DNA from: Meiothermus sp. | GTDB taxonomy: Bacteria; Deinococcota; Deinococci; Deinococcales; Thermaceae | DNA: 64,000 nt | Reading direction: 5' to 3' | Assembly: GCF_025056915.1 (NCBI RefSeq) | Contig: NZ_JANWVH010000001.1 | Location: forward strand, 62,001-126,000 | Shown here: positions 62,448-64,000 of the stretch, piece after piece | Layout of the letters: the number at the start of each line of letters is the position of its first letter | Position numbering within the stretch: the stretch's first letter is position 1 | Program-made: the position numbers and the translations under genes | The notes under the pieces: generated by a model | Databases searched by the model: none | Seen by the model: only the letters and a program-made list of their open reading frames with translations | What the model was told of the DNA's origin: nothing

Positions 62448-63584
62448 TTAGTGGTCGCCGGTTGCGTGAACCTCTTCGTAGACCTGCCGGAAAGCCGCCA
62501 GCAGCTCGGGGCTGGCCTCCTGGCGGTACTGGGCGTAGGCCTCGAGCCAGTCCAGGTTTTCCACCGCTACGCTGGCCTGGCTGGCCTCTTCGGCTTCGCT
62601 GTGAAACTCGACCTCGAGCAAATCCGGTAGCTCCTTGAACAGGCGTTCGCGCAGGGCCGGGTTGCCCTGGCCTTCAATCACCACCTTGCTGTAGCCTGCG
62701 AAGTCCCGGATTTCGTTCCAGCGCCGGTCGAGCGAGTCCCGGCTGACCCGGAAGGTCTTGAGGGGTTTGCCCCAGCGCTCGTCTACCTTGTGTACCCTGG
62801 GGGGTTGCCCCGGCTCGACCTCCACAATGAGCGAACCCCGGTCGGCATTCTCGTTTTCGCCGAAGTCGAGCTGGATGAGCGAGCCCGCATACCAGGCCTG
62901 GGGGGCCTCGCTCACCTGCTGCTGGCGGTGCAGGTGCCCCAGGGCCACGTAGCTCAGGTGGAGGGGAAAGTGCGCCTTGGGCACCGCATAGCTGTTGGTG
63001 GTGTAGAAGGTGAACTCGCCCCCGCCCAGCCGGGCGCCTTCTACGGTCAGGTGGCCCATGAACAGGTTAATTTCGGCATCGCAGCCCTGCGCCAGATGGG
63101 CAATCACCTGGCGCATGCCCTCGGCATAGATGCCTTTCCACTCTGCGGTGTTGCCGCTCAAAAGATGATGCGCCTTGATCAGGCGGCGTTCCGAGAGGAA
63201 AGGAAGCAGGGCCACCCTGGCCCCGCGATAGGAGGCCACCCCACCCTCCTCCACAAACCGCAGGTGGCCGCGCACCGTGGCCCCGGTCAGGGAGAGCAAA
63301 GGAGCCAGGGCCTCGAGGCGCTCGCGGCTGTCGTGGTTGCCCGCGATGACCAGAGCCGGAACGTTGCGCTCCCGCAAACCCACAAAAAACTCGAAGGCCG
63401 CGGCCTCGGCCTCGGTGGAGACCACACTTCGGTCAAAAAGGTCACCTGCGACCAGAACCAAATCTATCCGCTCCGAGCGGACTAAACCCAGCAAGGCCTG
63501 CAGGGCCTCTTGTATCTCCGGGGTTCGGTCGCGCCCTTTAAGCACCTTGCCCAGGTGCCAGTCTGCTGTATGCAGAATGCGCAT
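62448..63584 (-). CDS. sbcD: Exonuclease subunit SbcD (Mre11-like nuclease)
   Basis: The manganese-dependent phosphoesterase subunit of SbcCD, 378 residues. Calcineurin-type metal motifs are intact: LHTADWHLGK, VLVAGDLFDRS, VIAGNHDSRERL, FMGHLTVEGARL and VALGHLHRQQ. The C-terminal capping domain (KTFRVSRDSLDRRWNEIRDF onward) ends with an acidic tail that contacts SbcC. The ATG lies six bases after a consensus TATAAT, without ribosome-binding site. First gene of the sbcDC operon. Confidence 0.97.
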   Translation of the reverse strand: MRILHTADWHLGKVLKGRDRTPEIQEALQALLGLVRSERIDLVLVAGDLFDRSVVSTEAEAAAFEFFVGLRERNVPALVIAGNHDSRERLEALAPLLSLTGATVRGHLRFVEEGGVASYRGARVALLPFLSERRLIKAHHLLSGNTAEWKGIYAEGMRQVIAHLAQGCDAEINLFMGHLTVEGARLGGGEFTFYTTNSYAVPKAHFPLHLSYVALGHLHRQQQVSEAPQAWYAGSLIQLDFGENENADRGSLIVEVEPGQPPRVHKVDERWGKPLKTFRVSRDSLDRRWNEIRDFAGYSKVVIEGQGNPALRERLFKELPDLLEVEFHSEAEEASQASVAVENLDWLEAYAQYRQEASPELLAAFRQVYEEVHATGDH

Positions 63585-63596
63585 GGGCCGATTATA
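63585..63596 (-). promoter_or_regulatory. -10 box of sbcD (leaderless)
   Basis: TATAAT on the minus strand (63596-63591), six bases before the ATG. Confidence 0.6.
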
Positions 63597-63824
63597 CTTT
63601 TCCCCGCCTGTTTTGGGTATTTCTTGCCGGGCCGGTTGGAGGCTTGGCGGACACTCCGCTCACCAGGGCGCTCCCTGGGTCCGCATGAGCTGCTGTGAAC
63701 GACTCCGGCAACGGCGCAAGGGGCAAAAAGTCAGGTCACTCTGCGCTAAAAAATCATGCCAACTTTCAAGGACACACGTGGTTAGCCGTAGGTAGTGGGT
63801 CTTTGGCACCACCTACTACTGTGT

Positions 63825-63968
63825 CGCATAAAAGCCCATACGACCACACTGCACGGTGAGCAAATCAAGCCCGTCAACGCCTGGACTCGCTCTGTCCCTC
63901 CCCAACTCTCCGCAGGCTTGAGGGCTATCACTCTTTGGAGTCTGTGCGCGTGTATGCGTATCTTTACG
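63825..63968 (-). repeat. R2 structured repeat, copy 4 (inverted, internally deleted)
   Basis: On the minus strand it reads CGTAAAGATACGCATACACG, GACTCCAAAGAGTGATAGCC, GAGTTGGGGAGGGACAGAGC, GAGTCCAGGC, CTCACCGTGCAGTGTGG and GGGCTTTTATGCGACAC. Compared with copy 1 the part between the two GGGGAGGG motifs is missing. The region from 63600 to the window end otherwise contains no gene; an R3-like stretch lies at 63760-63815. Confidence 0.6.
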
Positions 63969-64000
63969 GCTGTGTAATGGCAACTCTCAGACCCCATTGT

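Overview
The window looks like a chromosomal segment of a Thermaceae bacterium, most likely Meiothermus or a close relative. The support is high GC with many CTCGAG sites, Thermus-type housekeeping proteins (malate dehydrogenase, aspartokinase, SpoVS in a non-sporulating lineage, a fused HspR), and many genes whose ATG lies only 6-8 bases after a -10 box, as expected for leaderless mRNAs. The genus is inference; no rRNA, tRNA, prophage, CRISPR array or intact insertion sequence is seen.

Layout. 1-5.7 kb: the 3' part of a penicillin acylase gene, a Yip1 membrane protein and a MacAB-type export operon. 5.7-16.2 kb: a small outer-membrane barrel, an exported pectinacetylesterase-like hydrolase, an HEYAH protein, a GNAT/acyl-CoA synthetase fusion, a ModE-type DNA-binding protein, ftsH and a TPR protein. 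16.2-31.1 kb: a decayed ThuA-oxidoreductase operon, mgsA, several exported proteins without clear function, a class IV aminotransferase, a degenerate Doc toxin locus, an AddA-like helicase-nuclease, OsmC, an SDR, a DedA protein and methylmalonyl-CoA epimerase. 31.1-37.7 kb: an envelope operon (two LptF/G permeases, an LptD-like barrel, a lipoprotein) next to the SRP RNA gene. 37.9-46.1 kb: an ABC exporter, moaC, a 3-methyladenine glycosylase, spoVS and gltB. 46.1-64 kb: two tandem protoglobins, a HAD phosphatase, a paaF-paaG-ruvA operon, a cupin, lysC, a phosphoribosyltransferase, divergent mdh and malic enzyme, fused hspR, murJ and sbcDC.

The most distinctive content is between genes. A family of about 100-200 bp elements (called R1 here) has 12-bp terminal inverted repeats, GCGCTCTTCACA/TGTGAAGAGCGC. 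Six copies are visible, all in gaps between convergent genes, and in three of them the element end forms the TAG stop codon of the adjoining gene. A second, structured family (R2) has four copies between 46 and 64 kb, one apparently shortened by deletion between internal GGGGAGGG repeats. Both look like non-autonomous mobile or structural repeats and are the best candidates here for something undescribed.

The genes mostly serve envelope building and export (MacAB, Lpt-like, MurJ, FtsH), central carbon and nitrogen metabolism (GltB, MDH, malic enzyme, MgsA, LysC), phenylacetate-type acyl-CoA chemistry, and DNA repair (RuvA, AlkA-type glycosylase, SbcCD, AddA-like). Start codons were chosen from ribosome-binding sites or leaderless promoters and are inferences.
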